This document shows positions 1-12,609 of a DNA stretch of 64,000 nt, piece by piece (position 1 is the first letter of the stretch; each line of letters begins with the position of its first letter). The notes below the pieces were generated by a model that worked only from the letters and a program-made list of their open reading frames with translations, was not told the DNA's origin and did no database searches. Both the position numbers and the translations under genes were made by a program. Source of the DNA: Candidatus Methylopumilus universalis (lineage in GTDB: Bacteria > Pseudomonadota > Gammaproteobacteria > Burkholderiales > Methylophilaceae); the NCBI RefSeq assembly GCF_006364435.1, contig NZ_CP040977.1:744001-808000 (forward strand), in the 5' to 3' direction.

Positions 1-960
1 GTCAAGATTAATTCTTTTAGCTTCTTTTTGAGCAGCCCAAGTATCTTTAGGCCATAAACTTAAATCAGGTATTTTAAAATGTGCTGGGCCTGAGCCATCC
101 AAGGTGAAGTGCGTATGTCTTGTTGCTGCACAATTTGGTATTAATGCAACAGGCAAGGAGGAAGCGTGGCAAGGATAATCGATGATTTTAACGTCAAGCA
201 CAGTGGTTAAACCACCAAACCCTTGTGCGCCTATACCTAGCTGATTTATTTTATTATAAAGTTCTATACGCAACTCCTCCGTCTTATTCTTTGCGCCGCG
301 CTTAACGAGCGAGTGAATATCGATCGGCAACATCAGTGACTCTTTTGCCATTAACATGGCTTTTTCAGAAGACCCGCCAATACCAATACCAATCACGCCA
401 GGTGGACACCAGCCCGCTCCCATCTCAGGAACGACTTTTAATACCCAATCTACAATACTATCCGATGGGTTAAGTGTTATGAATTGAGCTTTATTTTCTG
501 AGCCTCCACCTTTTGCACTAATAGAAATGCTTACTTTGTTACCTTTGATTAACTTCACGTGCGTGATTGCGGGTGTATTGTCTTTTGTGTTCTGTCTCTT
601 GCCAGCTGGATCTGACACCATAGATGGGCGAAGCGGATTATCTTGATTTGAATAAGCGCGTTTAACACCTTCATTCACCATATCTTCGATTGAAAGATCT
701 GATTCCCACTCCACATTCATTCCAACTTCAATAAAGGCAATCACAATGCCCGTGTCTTGACATATAGGTCTATGACCTAAGGCGCTCATTTTTGAGCTCG
801 TAAGAATCTGAAGCATGGCATCTTTAGCAGGAATAGATGTTTCTTTTTCATATGCTTCACGCATAGATAGAATAAAATCTTCTGAATGATAGTAAGAAAT
901 AAATTGCAAAGCATCACTGATGCTTTCGATAAAATCTTCTTTTTTTATAGATGTCTTCAT
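1..960 (-). CDS. fumA: Class I fumarate hydratase (partial, C-terminus beyond window)
   Basis: Oxygen-sensitive [4Fe-4S] fumarase of the TCA cycle, interconverting fumarate and malate in the cytoplasm. I translated the 320 codons present; the frame runs open to base 1, so the C-terminal part is missing. Family landmarks seen are RPICQDTG near residue 60, GAGWCPPGVIGIGIGG, and NCAATRHTHF; the Cys residues in the first and third are cluster ligands in this family. The third ligand would lie outside the window. The ATG at 960 is 3 nt after the acnB stop, so both genes very likely share one transcript with consecutive TCA functions. Class I assignment is firm; the A/B distinction is meaningless here. 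Confidence 0.9.
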   Translation of the reverse strand, partial: MKTSIKKEDFIESISDALQFISYYHSEDFILSMREAYEKETSIPAKDAMLQILTSSKMSALGHRPICQDTGIVIAFIEVGMNVEWESDLSIEDMVNEGVKRAYSNQDNPLRPSMVSDPAGKRQNTKDNTPAITHVKLIKGNKVSISISAKGGGSENKAQFITLNPSDSIVDWVLKVVPEMGAGWCPPGVIGIGIGGSSEKAMLMAKESLMLPIDIHSLVKRGAKNKTEELRIELYNKINQLGIGAQGFGGLTTVLDVKIIDYPCHASSLPVALIPNCAATRHTHFTLDGSGPAHFKIPDLSLWPKDTWAAQKEAKRINLD

Positions 961-963
961 GTA

Positions 964-3528
964 TTAAATTTCAGTAATCTCGATCACTTTTTTTGGTTTG
1001 TATTCTGGCATCTGATCAAAATTTAAATATCGATAAATTGAATCTAAGTCTTTCGAAAGTTTTTGATTACTAATAGCAAGATATTCATCAAGCGTTGGAA
1101 TTTTTCCTAAAGAAGCGCAAACTGCTGAGAGTTCTGCAGATCCTAAATATACTTGCGCATCTTTTCCCATGCGATTATCGAAATTTCGTGTGCTTGTTGA
1201 AAAAACATGTGCTCCATCATCAACTCTCGCCTGATTTCCCATGCATAGAGAACATCCAGGTACTTCTGTTCGAGCGCCTACTTTATTGAAGACATCATAT
1301 ACACCCTCTTTCTTAAGCTCTGTTTCATCCATACGAGTAGGAGGTACGATCCATAATCGTGTTGGGATTTTATCTGTATCTTCAAGCACTCTAGCTGCTG
1401 CTCGATAATGTCCAATATTAGTCATGCAACTTCCAATGAATACCTCATCAATTTTATTACCTGCAATCTCAGACAAGGGCTTAATATTATCTGGGTCATT
1501 TGGACATGCAATTAATGGCTCTTTAATTTCATCAAGATTAATTTCAATAATACTTGCGTACTCTGCATCATGATCAGCTTCTAATAATGCTGGATTTTTT
1601 AACCAATCCTCCATTGCTTTCATGCGACGCAATAATGTTCTTTTATCTTCATAATTGTTATCAACTAAATTTTTAATAAGCGCAATATTAGATTTGATAT
1701 ATTCAATAATCGGTTCTTTATTAAGTTTTACCGTACATCCATTTGCAGATCTTTCAGCCGATGCATCAGCAAATTCAAATGCTTGTTCAATTTTTAGATC
1801 AGGCAACCCTTCAATTTCTAAAATACGTCCATTAAAAATATTTTTTTTATTTTGTTTTGCTACCGTGAGATCACCATTTTTAATAGCAGCATAAGGTATT
1901 GCATTTACGAGATCTCTTAATGTAATACCTGGTTGCATCTTTCCCCTGAATCTCACCAAGACTGATTCAGGCATATCAATTGGCATGGCTCCCATGGCTG
2001 CTGCAAAAGCTACAAGGCCTGAGCCTGCTGGGAATGAAATACCTATAGGAAAGCGCGTATGGGAGTCACCACCTGTGCCTACAGTATCTGGAAGTAAAAG
2101 GCGATTAAGCCAAGAGTGAATAATTCCATCGCCAGGTCTTAAAGTAACCCCTCCTCTACTCGACATAAACTCAGGAAGCTCGTGTTGTAATTTAAGATCT
2201 ACAGGCTTCGGATAGGCTGCTGTGTGGCAAAAACTTTGCATGACTAAGTCAGCATTAAATCCGAGACAAGCTAATTCTTTTAACTCGTCTCTTGTCATTG
2301 CACCCGTTGTATCTTGCGAACCAACAGAGGTGACTTTCGGCTCACAATATGTGCCAGGCCTAACACCAACACCTGCCGGCAAGCCGCAAGCCCGACCGAC
2401 CATTTTTTGCGCAAGCGTAAATCCTTTTTTAGAAGAGATAGCTGGCGCAGGAGTTAAGAATAGAGTGCTTGCAGATAATTTTAAAAACTCCCTTGCTTTA
2501 GATGTTAATCCTCGACCAATAATAAGAGGTATCCTGCCACCTGCGCGATATTCATCTGCAAGCGTAAATGGTATTAAATTAAATGTAGCGATGGATTCGT
2601 TTTTACTATTTAGAATTTTTCCTTCAAATGGTTGAATAGTAATTTCATCTCCTGTTTTCATCCGACTAACATCACACTCAATAGGAAGTGCGCCTGAATC
2701 TTCTGCTGTATTAAAAAATATAGGCGCAATCTTATTACCTAATACAATGCCACCCGTTCTTTTGTTTGGAATAAAAGGAATATCACTTCCCATGTGCCAT
2801 TGAAGAGAGTTAATTGCTGATTTCCTTGATGAACCTGTTCCTACAACATCACCCACATAAGCTATAGGTAATTGTCTTGTTTTTAAGTCCTGAATTGTTT
2901 TAATGCCGTTTGGCATTTTATTCACTAACATCGCTTTTGCATGTAATGGGATGTCTGGTCTCGACCAAGCTTCTTGCGCTGGGGAAAGGTCATCGGTATT
3001 TGTTTCGCCATCTGCTTTAAAAACAATTGCTTTTATTTCTTTGGGTAATGCGGATTTTTTTAAAAACCAATCGCCATTCGCCCATGACTCCATTAGCTTC
3101 ATTGCAGCTTTATTACCTGACTTTACTTTTTCACTTACATCGTGAAACGCGTCAAAAATTAAAATGATATGAGATAAAACTTTAACAGCATCATCAGCAA
3201 GATCTGAGTCTAGAAGAGAAATAAGTGATTGAACGTTATAACCACCAACCATGGTTCCTAATAATTCAATAGCATACTTAGGTGAAATGATTTTTGATTG
3301 TTCTATACCCTTCGCAATATCTGTAAGGTAAGCAGCCTTAATATAAGCAGCTTGATCAACACCTGATGGAACGCGATGACAAAATAATTCCATCAACGTC
3401 TGAGTATCTTTTGTATCGGGTGACTTTAATAAGGTGACGAGTTCTGCGGTTTGCTTTGCTGTCAGAGGAAGTGGCGGCAGGCCCTCATTTAAACGGTTAG
3501 CGGCTTCTTTTCTGTAATCATCGATCAT
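964..3528 (-). CDS. acnB: Aconitate hydratase B
   Basis: Bifunctional aconitase/2-methylisocitrate dehydratase of the TCA cycle. At 854 residues it has the length and domain order of AcnB: N-terminal HEAT-like helical domain, then the swivel domain ([13 protein letters not shown] near 230-245), then domains 1-3. Iron-sulfur ligands are seen in [13 protein letters not shown] and in [13 protein letters not shown] near the C-terminus. Substrate-binding DSHTRFPIG is present. The ATG at 3528 begins MIDDYRKEA as in family members. The fumarase gene follows 3 nt downstream. AcnB moonlights as an iron-responsive RNA-binding protein in some bacteria; nothing in the sequence tests that here. Confidence 0.97.
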   Translation of the reverse strand: MIDDYRKEAANRLNEGLPPLPLTAKQTAELVTLLKSPDTKDTQTLMELFCHRVPSGVDQAAYIKAAYLTDIAKGIEQSKIISPKYAIELLGTMVGGYNVQSLISLLDSDLADDAVKVLSHIILIFDAFHDVSEKVKSGNKAAMKLMESWANGDWFLKKSALPKEIKAIVFKADGETNTDDLSPAQEAWSRPDIPLHAKAMLVNKMPNGIKTIQDLKTRQLPIAYVGDVVGTGSSRKSAINSLQWHMGSDIPFIPNKRTGGIVLGNKIAPIFFNTAEDSGALPIECDVSRMKTGDEITIQPFEGKILNSKNESIATFNLIPFTLADEYRAGGRIPLIIGRGLTSKAREFLKLSASTLFLTPAPAISSKKGFTLAQKMVGRACGLPAGVGVRPGTYCEPKVTSVGSQDTTGAMTRDELKELACLGFNADLVMQSFCHTAAYPKPVDLKLQHELPEFMSSRGGVTLRPGDGIIHSWLNRLLLPDTVGTGGDSHTRFPIGISFPAGSGLVAFAAAMGAMPIDMPESVLVRFRGKMQPGITLRDLVNAIPYAAIKNGDLTVAKQNKKNIFNGRILEIEGLPDLKIEQAFEFADASAERSANGCTVKLNKEPIIEYIKSNIALIKNLVDNNYEDKRTLLRRMKAMEDWLKNPALLEADHDAEYASIIEINLDEIKEPLIACPNDPDNIKPLSEIAGNKIDEVFIGSCMTNIGHYRAAARVLEDTDKIPTRLWIVPPTRMDETELKKEGVYDVFNKVGARTEVPGCSLCMGNQARVDDGAHVFSTSTRNFDNRMGKDAQVYLGSAELSAVCASLGKIPTLDEYLAISNQKLSKDLDSIYRYLNFDQMPEYKPKKVIEITEI

Positions 3529-3619
3529 TGGATTTTGATGGGCTTTAAAAAGGTAATTGAATATCGATTAGTATAAAGCCAATGCATTCGTCTTTAAAAG
3601 ATAAATCACTAGAATATGG

Positions 3620-3707
3620 CGGAAGGGGCGGGATTCGAACCCGCGTTAGGTTATTCACCTAAACACGCTTTCCAGGCGTGCGACTTAAACCGCTCATCCA
3701 CCCTTCC
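3620..3707 (-). tRNA. tRNA-Ser (anticodon GGA)
   Basis: An 88-nt class II tRNA on the minus strand. The acceptor arms GGAAGGG (from 3707) and CCCTTCC (to 3621) pair fully, with discriminator G at 3620. The T arm reads GCGGGTTCGAATCCCGC. The anticodon stem-loop ACGCCTGGAAAGCGT gives anticodon GGA, and the long variable arm typical of tRNA-Ser sits between it and the T arm. CCA is not encoded. It stands alone, 91 bp before the acnB start and on the same strand. Confidence 0.95.
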
Positions 3708-3912
3708 GAAAAGAGTCGGCATTATAACTTATGCCTCACTTCGCTTTAAGAATGATCTTTTCTCTCTTGATTAAAATTCGCAGTCGTATTAAGGTTGACC
3801 TATTGAATTTATTTACCGTACGTCTACCGCAGTACATCCGTTTTAATAATTTCATAACTTATTGATTTATTTAGCATTTATTATTAATTAACTATTAACT
3901 TAGGGGCGATTT

Positions 3913-5433
3913 ATGGGCTTAGAAACATTAAATAATCTTGGAGTAAAACATCCATTTAAGGCCAAATATGACAATTATATTGGCGGTAAATTTGTACCTC
4001 CAGTAGACGGCAAATACTTTGAAAATATTTCACCAGTCACCGGCAAAGTTTTTTGTGAGGTTGCACGTTCAAACGAAAAAGATATTAATTTGGCGCTAGA
4101 TGCAGCGCATGCAGCCAAAGATGGCTGGGCTAAGAAGAGCCCTACTGAACGCGCAAATATTTTGATGCAAGTAGCAGACATCATGGAAAAAAATCTTTCA
4201 ACGATTGCGATTGCTGAAACAATCGACAACGGCAAGCCTCTCCGTGAAACTACTTATGCTGATATTCCATTAGCGATCGATCACTTCAGATACTTTGCAA
4301 GCTGTGTTAGAGCGCAAGAAGGCAGTATCGGTGAAATTGATCACGAGACAATGGCTTATCATTTTCATGAGCCTTTAGGTGTTGTCGGACAAATTATTCC
4401 ATGGAACTTCCCTATTCTTATGGCAGCCTGGAAATTAGCGCCTGCGATTGCTGCAGGTAATTGTGTAGTCATTAAACCAGCAGAACAGACACCTGTATCA
4501 CTCCTAGTTGTGCTTGAGTTAGTAGGTCATCTCATCCCCCCTGGTGTATTAAATATTGTGAATGGTTTCGGTTTAGAAGCTGGTAAACCACTTGCAAGCT
4601 CGCCACGTATTGCAAAAATTGCATTCACAGGCGAAACATCAACAGGTCGATTGATTATGCAATATGCATCACAAAATCTTATTCCAGTAACTTTAGAGCT
4701 TGGTGGTAAATCACCTAATATCTTCTTTGAAGATGTGATGGATAAAGATGACAACTTCTTTGATAAAGCGCTAGAAGGCTTTACATTGTTTGCGCTCAAT
4801 CAAGGTGAAGTATGTACATGCCCTTCACGTGCCTTAATCCAAGAATCTATTTACGATAAATTTATGGAGCGTGCACTTAAACGTGTTGCGGCAATCAAAC
4901 AAGACAATCCCCTTGATATGACAACAATGATCGGCGCTCAAGCATCAAGTGAGCAAGTTGAAAAAATTATGTCTTATATGAAGATTGGTCAAGAAGAAGG
5001 CGCTCAAATCCTCATCGGTGGTAATCGTAAAAAATTAAGTGGTGAACTCGCAGAAGGATATTACATTGAACCTACTGTATTCAAAGGTCATAACAAAATG
5101 CGTATTTTCCAAGAGGAAATTTTTGGACCTGTCGTTTCCGTTACAACATTTAAAGATGAAGATGAAGCGCTTGAAATTGCAAATGATACGCTCTATGGCT
5201 TAGGCTCAGGCGTATGGTCACGCAACGGCAATCGCGCATTTAGAATGGGCAAAGGCATTCAAGCAGGTCGTGTATGGACTAATTGCTACCATGCTTATCC
5301 TGCACATGCAGCATTTGGTGGCTATAAACAATCAGGTATCGGTCGCGAAACACACAAGATGATGCTTGATCACTACCAACAAACAAAGAATCTTCTAGTG
5401 AGCTACAGTGAAAATAAACTTGGTTTCTTTTAA
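3913..5433 (+). CDS. aldB: NAD-dependent aldehyde dehydrogenase, AldB/ExaC type
   Basis: Oxidises short-chain aldehydes such as acetaldehyde to the carboxylic acid. The 506 residues align end to end with what I know of E. coli AldB and Pseudomonas ExaC, including the C-terminal [19 protein letters not shown] block and final LGFF. Catalytic landmarks are PWNFP (about 163-167), general base Glu in LELGG (262), and nucleophile Cys301 in [11 protein letters not shown]. The ATG at 3913 has a weak upstream AGGGG. A hairpin terminator follows the stop, then a DUF779 gene, a partner commonly found beside this dehydrogenase class. The physiological aldehyde cannot be told from sequence. Confidence 0.93.
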   Translation: MGLETLNNLGVKHPFKAKYDNYIGGKFVPPVDGKYFENISPVTGKVFCEVARSNEKDINLALDAAHAAKDGWAKKSPTERANILMQVADIMEKNLSTIAIAETIDNGKPLRETTYADIPLAIDHFRYFASCVRAQEGSIGEIDHETMAYHFHEPLGVVGQIIPWNFPILMAAWKLAPAIAAGNCVVIKPAEQTPVSLLVVLELVGHLIPPGVLNIVNGFGLEAGKPLASSPRIAKIAFTGETSTGRLIMQYASQNLIPVTLELGGKSPNIFFEDVMDKDDNFFDKALEGFTLFALNQGEVCTCPSRALIQESIYDKFMERALKRVAAIKQDNPLDMTTMIGAQASSEQVEKIMSYMKIGQEEGAQILIGGNRKKLSGELAEGYYIEPTVFKGHNKMRIFQEEIFGPVVSVTTFKDEDEALEIANDTLYGLGSGVWSRNGNRAFRMGKGIQAGRVWTNCYHAYPAHAAFGGYKQSGIGRETHKMMLDHYQQTKNLLVSYSENKLGFF

Positions 5434-5453
5434 GATTCAATTTAACTAAAATC

Positions 5454-5488
5454 AAAGGCAGGACTTATACGTCTTGCCTTTCTTTTTT
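5454..5488 (+). terminator. Rho-independent terminator between aldB and the DUF779 gene
   Basis: Eleven-base arms AAAGGCAGGAC (5454-5464) and GTCTTGCCTTT (5471-5481) pair with one G-U, separated by the 6-nt loop TTATAC. CTTTTTT follows at 5482-5488. This is a canonical intrinsic terminator, 20 nt after the aldB stop. Its T tract ends immediately before the ATG of the next gene at 5489. Confidence 0.85.
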
Positions 5489-5875
5489 ATGGAAAAAACT
5501 TTTACACGCATAGATACAACAGAAACTGCAAACACACTGATTGATTCTTTAAAGGAAAAATATGGTGAAATTATATTTCATCAATCAGGTGGCTGTTGTG
5601 ATGGAAGCGCACCTATGTGTTATCCCAAGAGTGAATTTTATTTAGGCGGCTCAGACGTTGAAGTTGGTATGACGCATGGTGTTCATTTTTATATGGGCGC
5701 TAGTCAATTCTCCTACTGGGAACACACACATTTAACGCTCGATGCCATACCAGGCAATGGTGGCCAGTTTTCACTAGAAAATGGAACAGGCATGCGCTTT
5801 ATTATTCGGTCGCGTTTATATAGCGATGAAGAATGGGCGTATTTAAGCCAACATCCTGTTAAACATTGCGGGTAA
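5489..5875 (+). CDS. DUF779 family protein
   Basis: A 128-residue protein of the uncharacterised DUF779 family. The family signature HQSGGCCDGSAPMCYP is clear near residue 30, and the chain ends in HCG; the Cys and His residues suggest metal or redox chemistry, but no activity is established. Family members often sit next to acetaldehyde/aldehyde dehydrogenase genes, as here, so a helper role for AldB is a fair inference. I chose the ATG at 5489 because the in-frame TTG at 5474 lies inside the terminator stem. No Shine-Dalgarno site is possible other than within that hairpin, so translation may be leaderless or depend on hairpin opening. Confidence 0.85.
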   Translation: MEKTFTRIDTTETANTLIDSLKEKYGEIIFHQSGGCCDGSAPMCYPKSEFYLGGSDVEVGMTHGVHFYMGASQFSYWEHTHLTLDAIPGNGGQFSLENGTGMRFIIRSRLYSDEEWAYLSQHPVKHCG

Positions 5876-5904
5876 AAGGCGTTCCCTTAGGTTAAAATAA
5901 TCAC

Positions 5905-6003
5905 TGGCGGGCCTCCCCGCATTGTAATTTAGCCAACCTGGTCAGATGCGGAAGCAAGCAGCCACAACTAAAGAAACAAGTGCCGGGGGTCTGGCTCGCC
6001 TCT
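5905..6003 (+). ncRNA. ffs: 4.5S RNA of the signal recognition particle (small bacterial type)
   Basis: The sequence has the SRP RNA domain IV core: GGTCAGATGCGGAAGCAAGC followed by AGCCA, close to the universal motif bound by Ffh. The outer strands GGCGGGCCTCCCC (from 5906) and GGGGGTCTGGCTCGCC (to 6000) pair imperfectly to make the long hairpin. The ends are approximate. A -10-like TAAAAT lies at 5893-5898, about 7 nt before the start; no good -35 is seen at standard spacing. It stands directly upstream of dnaX, a common arrangement. Confidence 0.92.
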
Positions 6004-6032
6004 TATTAAATTGGATTGGTTAAAAATTATTC

Positions 6033-7685
<1,653 letters not shown>

Positions 7686-7696
7686 GGAGTCATCAT

Positions 7697-8005
7697 ATGA
7701 TGAAAGGCGGCATGGGCAATTTAATGAAACAAGCGCAAATGATGCAAGCTAATATGCAAAAAGCGCAAGATGAACTTGGGCTAATAGACGTTGAAGGTTT
7801 AGCAAGTAATGGGCTTGTTAAAATCGCTATTTCTTGCAAGCATCAAATTAAAAAAATATCGATCGATCCTTCTGTCATGAATGATCACGAAATGTTAGAA
7901 GATCTTCTCATTGTAGCTTTTAAAGATGCATTGCAAAAAATTGAACAAACTACCAATGCTAAGATGGGCAATATGTTGCCTCCTGGCATGAAATTACCTT
8001 TCTAA
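7697..8005 (+). CDS. ybaB: Nucleoid-associated protein, YbaB/EbfC family
   Basis: Small DNA-binding protein, 102 residues, the usual family length. The N-terminal Met/Gln-rich helix (GNLMKQAQMMQANMQKAQ), central VEGLASNGLVKI and the C-terminal Met-rich NMLPPGMKLPF are all typical. It forms dimers that coat DNA and may help recombinational repair. A strong AAGGAG at 7684-7689 sits 7 nt before the ATG and overlaps the end of dnaX; recR follows 9 nt downstream. The three-gene order is conserved across many bacteria, which supports the call. Confidence 0.95.
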   Translation: MMKGGMGNLMKQAQMMQANMQKAQDELGLIDVEGLASNGLVKIAISCKHQIKKISIDPSVMNDHEMLEDLLIVAFKDALQKIEQTTNAKMGNMLPPGMKLPF

Positions 8006-8014
8006 ATTCACTGC

Positions 8015-8617
8015 ATGAAAAATACTGAAGCACTGGAACAGCTCGTTGATGCCTTAAGGTGCTTACCAGGTATTGGCCCTAAATCAGCTTTACGTATGGC
8101 TTATCATCTTCTACAGCACAATAGAAAAGGTGCCTCGCAACTCTCAAGCGCTATTGCTAACGCAATCGAATTAGTTGGTCACTGCTCACATTGTAATAAC
8201 TTTTCTGAAGAAGTGATTTGTTCACTTTGCTCATCGAAAGATCGTGATCCATCCATACTCTGCGTGATCGAAATGCCAAGTGATCTCATGATGTTGGAAC
8301 AAACGCATTCCTATAACGGCATGTATTTTATTTTAATGGGCAAGCTCTCACCTTTAGATGGTATTGGCCCTAAAGACATTCATCTAGACAGGCTTTTAAA
8401 ACGTCTTGATGCTGGAATTGTTAAAGAAGTAATCTTAGCGAATAATTTTACGGTCAGTGGAGATGCGACAGCCCACTATGTCACTGAGCTCCTTAAAGCA
8501 CGTGGTATTCGGTTAAGTCGAATAGCAAGAGGTTTGCCCATGGGTGGTGAAATTGAATACGTGGATAGCGGGACTCTTGCTCAGGCAATGATTGAACGTA
8601 AAATAATTAAGGACTGA
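8015..8617 (+). CDS. recR: Recombination protein RecR
   Basis: Part of the RecFOR pathway that loads RecA on gapped DNA. The 200 residues are the family norm. Visible are the N-terminal helix-hairpin-helix ([20 protein letters not shown]), the four-cysteine zinc site ([16 protein letters not shown]), and the Toprim domain starting at [14 protein letters not shown]. It closes the dnaX-ybaB-recR operon. Its last 11 bp overlap the tail of the convergent gph gene, leaving no room for a separate terminator. Confidence 0.96.
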   Translation: MKNTEALEQLVDALRCLPGIGPKSALRMAYHLLQHNRKGASQLSSAIANAIELVGHCSHCNNFSEEVICSLCSSKDRDPSILCVIEMPSDLMMLEQTHSYNGMYFILMGKLSPLDGIGPKDIHLDRLLKRLDAGIVKEVILANNFTVSGDATAHYVTELLKARGIRLSRIARGLPMGGEIEYVDSGTLAQAMIERKIIKD

Positions 8618-9257
8618 GATAGCTTAAGAGATCAGACGGCTTATCAATAATGTGCTGAGCATTCCAAGTGTTTGCATCATCCCCTGCTTCTAAATAACCA
8701 TACCGTGCCACTATACTTACCATACCAGCATCATTTGCAGCCATGACATCACGTCGATCATCGCCTAAATAAATAATATCAGATGGTTGTATTGAGAGGA
8801 GTTGTGATGCTTTAAGAAGTCCTTCGGGTGAGGGTTTGGGGACGCCAACTTCATCACCTGCAATCAGACATTCTGTACTTGATAAAAGTGGATGAGAAGA
8901 CACCAGAGGCTGTGCAAATTTCTTTGCTTTATTCGTGACAATACCCCAAGAAATTTCTCTAAGATTTAAAGTATTAATCAATTCTTCAATACCTTCCATA
9001 CATTGCACATTATGATTAAAAACTTCTTTATAAATATCTAAAAATTCTTGCACACGAGCATCATAAGCAGGATCATTTTTATCCATATCAAAACCTGCTT
9101 TAAGCAAACCTGCCGCACCATGGGAAGCAAAAGGACGGCCTACCAAAAAAGGGATGGGGGGTAAATTATACTGTTGTCTTAATTGATTAAGTGCTCCTAC
9201 AAGTTGTGGTGCGCTATCAATCAAAGTACCATCTAAGTCAAATAGAACAGCTTTCAT
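8607..9257 (-). CDS. gph: Phosphoglycolate phosphatase-like HAD hydrolase
   Basis: HAD-superfamily phosphatase, 216 residues. Motif [11 protein letters not shown] is at the N-terminus (nucleophile Asp7, Asp9), motif II VTNKAKK is in the middle, and motif [15 protein letters not shown] near the end; [10 protein letters not shown] contains the motif III lysine. Dephosphorylation of 2-phosphoglycolate is the usual assignment, but close relatives act on other small phosphates, including MupP in peptidoglycan recycling. The start ATG overlaps the ubiG stop (ATGA), and in beta- and gammaproteobacteria ubiG-gph is a standing pair. It is the last gene of the long minus-strand run that starts at rluD. 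Confidence 0.88.
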   Translation of the reverse strand: MKAVLFDLDGTLIDSAPQLVGALNQLRQQYNLPPIPFLVGRPFASHGAAGLLKAGFDMDKNDPAYDARVQEFLDIYKEVFNHNVQCMEGIEELINTLNLREISWGIVTNKAKKFAQPLVSSHPLLSSTECLIAGDEVGVPKPSPEGLLKASQLLSIQPSDIIYLGDDRRDVMAANDAGMVSIVARYGYLEAGDDANTWNAQHIIDKPSDLLSYLSP

Positions 9258-9979
9258 GATGAATCTTTTGCAACTTCAATTAGATAATTCACCGAAACAT
9301 CATCGCCTAACTTATACACATCTGTGATGGGGTTATAAGTCATACCTTTTAAAGTCACAATCGTTAAATCTTGCTGCCGACACCAAGAAATGAGTTCAGA
9401 AGGTTTAATAAATTTTTCATAATCGTGCGTGCCACGTGGTAATAATTTAAGAATATATTCAGCACCAATGACTGCAAACAAATAAGCTTTTATATTGCGA
9501 TTAATAGTTGACATAAAAAGCGTGCCACCTGGCTTTAAAAGTTTTGCGCATAAAGATACAACAGCCGAGGGCTCTGGGACATGCTCTAACATTTCCATAC
9601 ATGTAATCACATCAAAAATAGGCTTATGTTTTGACGTAAACGCCTCTAGGGAAGTGCATTGATAATCGATATCTAATTTTGTCTGAAGCGCGTGAAGTTT
9701 TGCAATATTGATCACTTTCTCACCCATATCAATCCCTGTGACATCTGCACCTAGATTTGCCATAGATTCAGAAAGAATACCTCCGCCACAACCGACATCG
9801 AGCACTTTTTTATTCTTTAAGTTTATTTTTTCATGAATAAAATTAAGACGAAGAGGATTGATGTCGTGAAGTGGTTTAAATTCACTCGTCTTATCCCACC
9901 ATTTGTGAGCAAGCTCATTAAATTTAGCGACTTCTTCTTCTGAAACGTTTATACGTTTTGTTTTAGCTTGAGTTGCCAT
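9254..9979 (-). CDS. ubiG: Ubiquinone biosynthesis O-methyltransferase
   Basis: SAM-dependent methyltransferase acting twice in ubiquinone synthesis. The 241 residues match UbiG throughout: KWWDKTSEFKPLHDINPLRL, motif I VLDVGCGGGILSES, CMEMLEHVPEPSAVV, and GAEYILKLLPRGTHDYEKFIKP. Its start lies 31 bp inside the upstream deaminase gene, suggesting translational coupling. The neighbour hydrolyses S-adenosylhomocysteine-type products, so a methyltransferase and a by-product scavenger are co-expressed. Confidence 0.96.
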   Translation of the reverse strand: MATQAKTKRINVSEEEVAKFNELAHKWWDKTSEFKPLHDINPLRLNFIHEKINLKNKKVLDVGCGGGILSESMANLGADVTGIDMGEKVINIAKLHALQTKLDIDYQCTSLEAFTSKHKPIFDVITCMEMLEHVPEPSAVVSLCAKLLKPGGTLFMSTINRNIKAYLFAVIGAEYILKLLPRGTHDYEKFIKPSELISWCRQQDLTIVTLKGMTYNPITDVYKLGDDVSVNYLIEVAKDSS

Positions 9980-11283
9980 CTTAGCGCTATATCCTTACAT
10001 GTTTGAACATCAATAGATGTGAGATGTCCTTCTTCGTATTGCAATAAACCATTGACCCATACATGACTAACTTCTTCTCGGGTGGCTGCATAAACTAAGT
10101 GGCTCATAGGGTCATACATCGGCAATGTAGATATGTGATCCATATTAAATACTGTCAAGTCTGCGAGCTTTCCTTTTTCAATCGAACCAATACAGTCTTC
10201 AAGTCCAAGCGCTTTGGCACCATTAATAGTGACCATTTCTAAAGATATTTTAGCATCAAGTATCGCAGGGTTTTTTGTCATGCCTTTAGCAAGCAAAGAT
10301 GCTAATTGCATATCATGCAATACGTCTTGCTTATTATTGCTGGCACTTCCGTCTGTACCAATACATACATTAATATGTTTTTTTTGTAACGCTTCAATAT
10401 GAGCGATACCACTCCCTAATTTTAAATTGGATGTCGGACAATGAATGACAGATGCAGACTCTTTTGATAGCGTGTTTAAATCTTCATCGTTCAGATAAAC
10501 AGCATGCACAGCCATAAATTGTGGGCTCAGAATCCCAAGACGATTCAGTCTCTCAATGGGTCTTAGTTGATATTCCTTTAGACTACTATTGATCTCGTGT
10601 TCCGTTTCATGCACATGCATATGAATCGTAAGATTGAGTTGATTCGCATAGGTTACGACTTGATTTAATGTTTTATCTGAGACTGAATAGGGAGCATGAG
10701 GAGCTAGGCTTGATGTGATAAGATTTTCATCACGCCAGCCATCTCTAGCTTCAAGCCCTTTCATTAAATAATCCTCTCCGTCATTCGCGTAATTAGAGGG
10801 GTAATCCATTACAAAAAGACCGATGTTAGCTCTCATACCAATTTGCTTAATCGCGCGAGAGGCTGCCTCGGGATAAAAATACATTTCATTAAATGTAGTG
10901 ATCCCACTCTTTAACATTTCAGCGCATGCAATCAATGTCCCGTCATGGACAAAATCAGGTGTGACCCATTTTTTTTCAAGCGGCCAAATAGAGTCATTAA
11001 GCCATGTATCAAGGGGTTGATCGTCGGCAAACCCTCTAAATAAATTCATCGCAGCATGTGTATGCGCATTTATAAGACCAGGCGTAACGATATGATGATG
11101 AAGCTGAAAGTGTTGATTAGTTTGATAAAGGGATGCGACTTTTTTTGTTTCTATTACATCAATGATTCGATTCTCATCAATAATAATCGAATGATCTTCG
11201 AGTACTGTATTCTGGGGTCTCACGGGACAAATCCATTTGGCAGAAATAATCGTGCTGACAATCTGGATACGAGTATCTGTCAT
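9949..11283 (-). CDS. mtaD: 5-methylthioadenosine/S-adenosylhomocysteine deaminase (TRZ/ATZ amidohydrolase)
   Basis: Metal-dependent amidohydrolase of 444 residues. Zinc ligands are visible in NAHTHAAMN (His74, His76), HMHVHETE and GTDGSASNN. The overall pattern, including VIHCPTSNLKLGSGIA, fits the MTA/SAH deaminase branch rather than atrazine hydrolases. It would deaminate S-adenosylhomocysteine or methylthioadenosine to the inosyl form, relieving product inhibition of methyltransferases. The 31-bp overlap with ubiG and close spacing to purA (6 nt) place it in a SAM/purine context. Guanine or other aminopyrimidine deaminase activity cannot be excluded. Confidence 0.8.
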   Translation of the reverse strand: MTDTRIQIVSTIISAKWICPVRPQNTVLEDHSIIIDENRIIDVIETKKVASLYQTNQHFQLHHHIVTPGLINAHTHAAMNLFRGFADDQPLDTWLNDSIWPLEKKWVTPDFVHDGTLIACAEMLKSGITTFNEMYFYPEAASRAIKQIGMRANIGLFVMDYPSNYANDGEDYLMKGLEARDGWRDENLITSSLAPHAPYSVSDKTLNQVVTYANQLNLTIHMHVHETEHEINSSLKEYQLRPIERLNRLGILSPQFMAVHAVYLNDEDLNTLSKESASVIHCPTSNLKLGSGIAHIEALQKKHINVCIGTDGSASNNKQDVLHDMQLASLLAKGMTKNPAILDAKISLEMVTINGAKALGLEDCIGSIEKGKLADLTVFNMDHISTLPMYDPMSHLVYAATREEVSHVWVNGLLQYEEGHLTSIDVQTCKDIALRWQLKLKQNV

Positions 11284-11289
11284 GAGCTA

Positions 11290-12609
<1,320 letters not shown>

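Noticed and set aside
2222-2635. 137-codon open frame opposite acnB
   Set aside because: It is an antisense shadow of a strongly conserved enzyme, with no ribosome site or recognisable motif.
3795-3823. Sigma-70 promoter with TTGACC upstream of aldB
   Set aside because: At a 17-bp spacing the -10 position reads GTACGT, a poor match; no sigma-54 signature was seen either.
5474-5488. TTG start extending DUF779 by five residues
   Set aside because: The codons lie in the terminator stem and T tract, and homologues start near the ATG at 5489.
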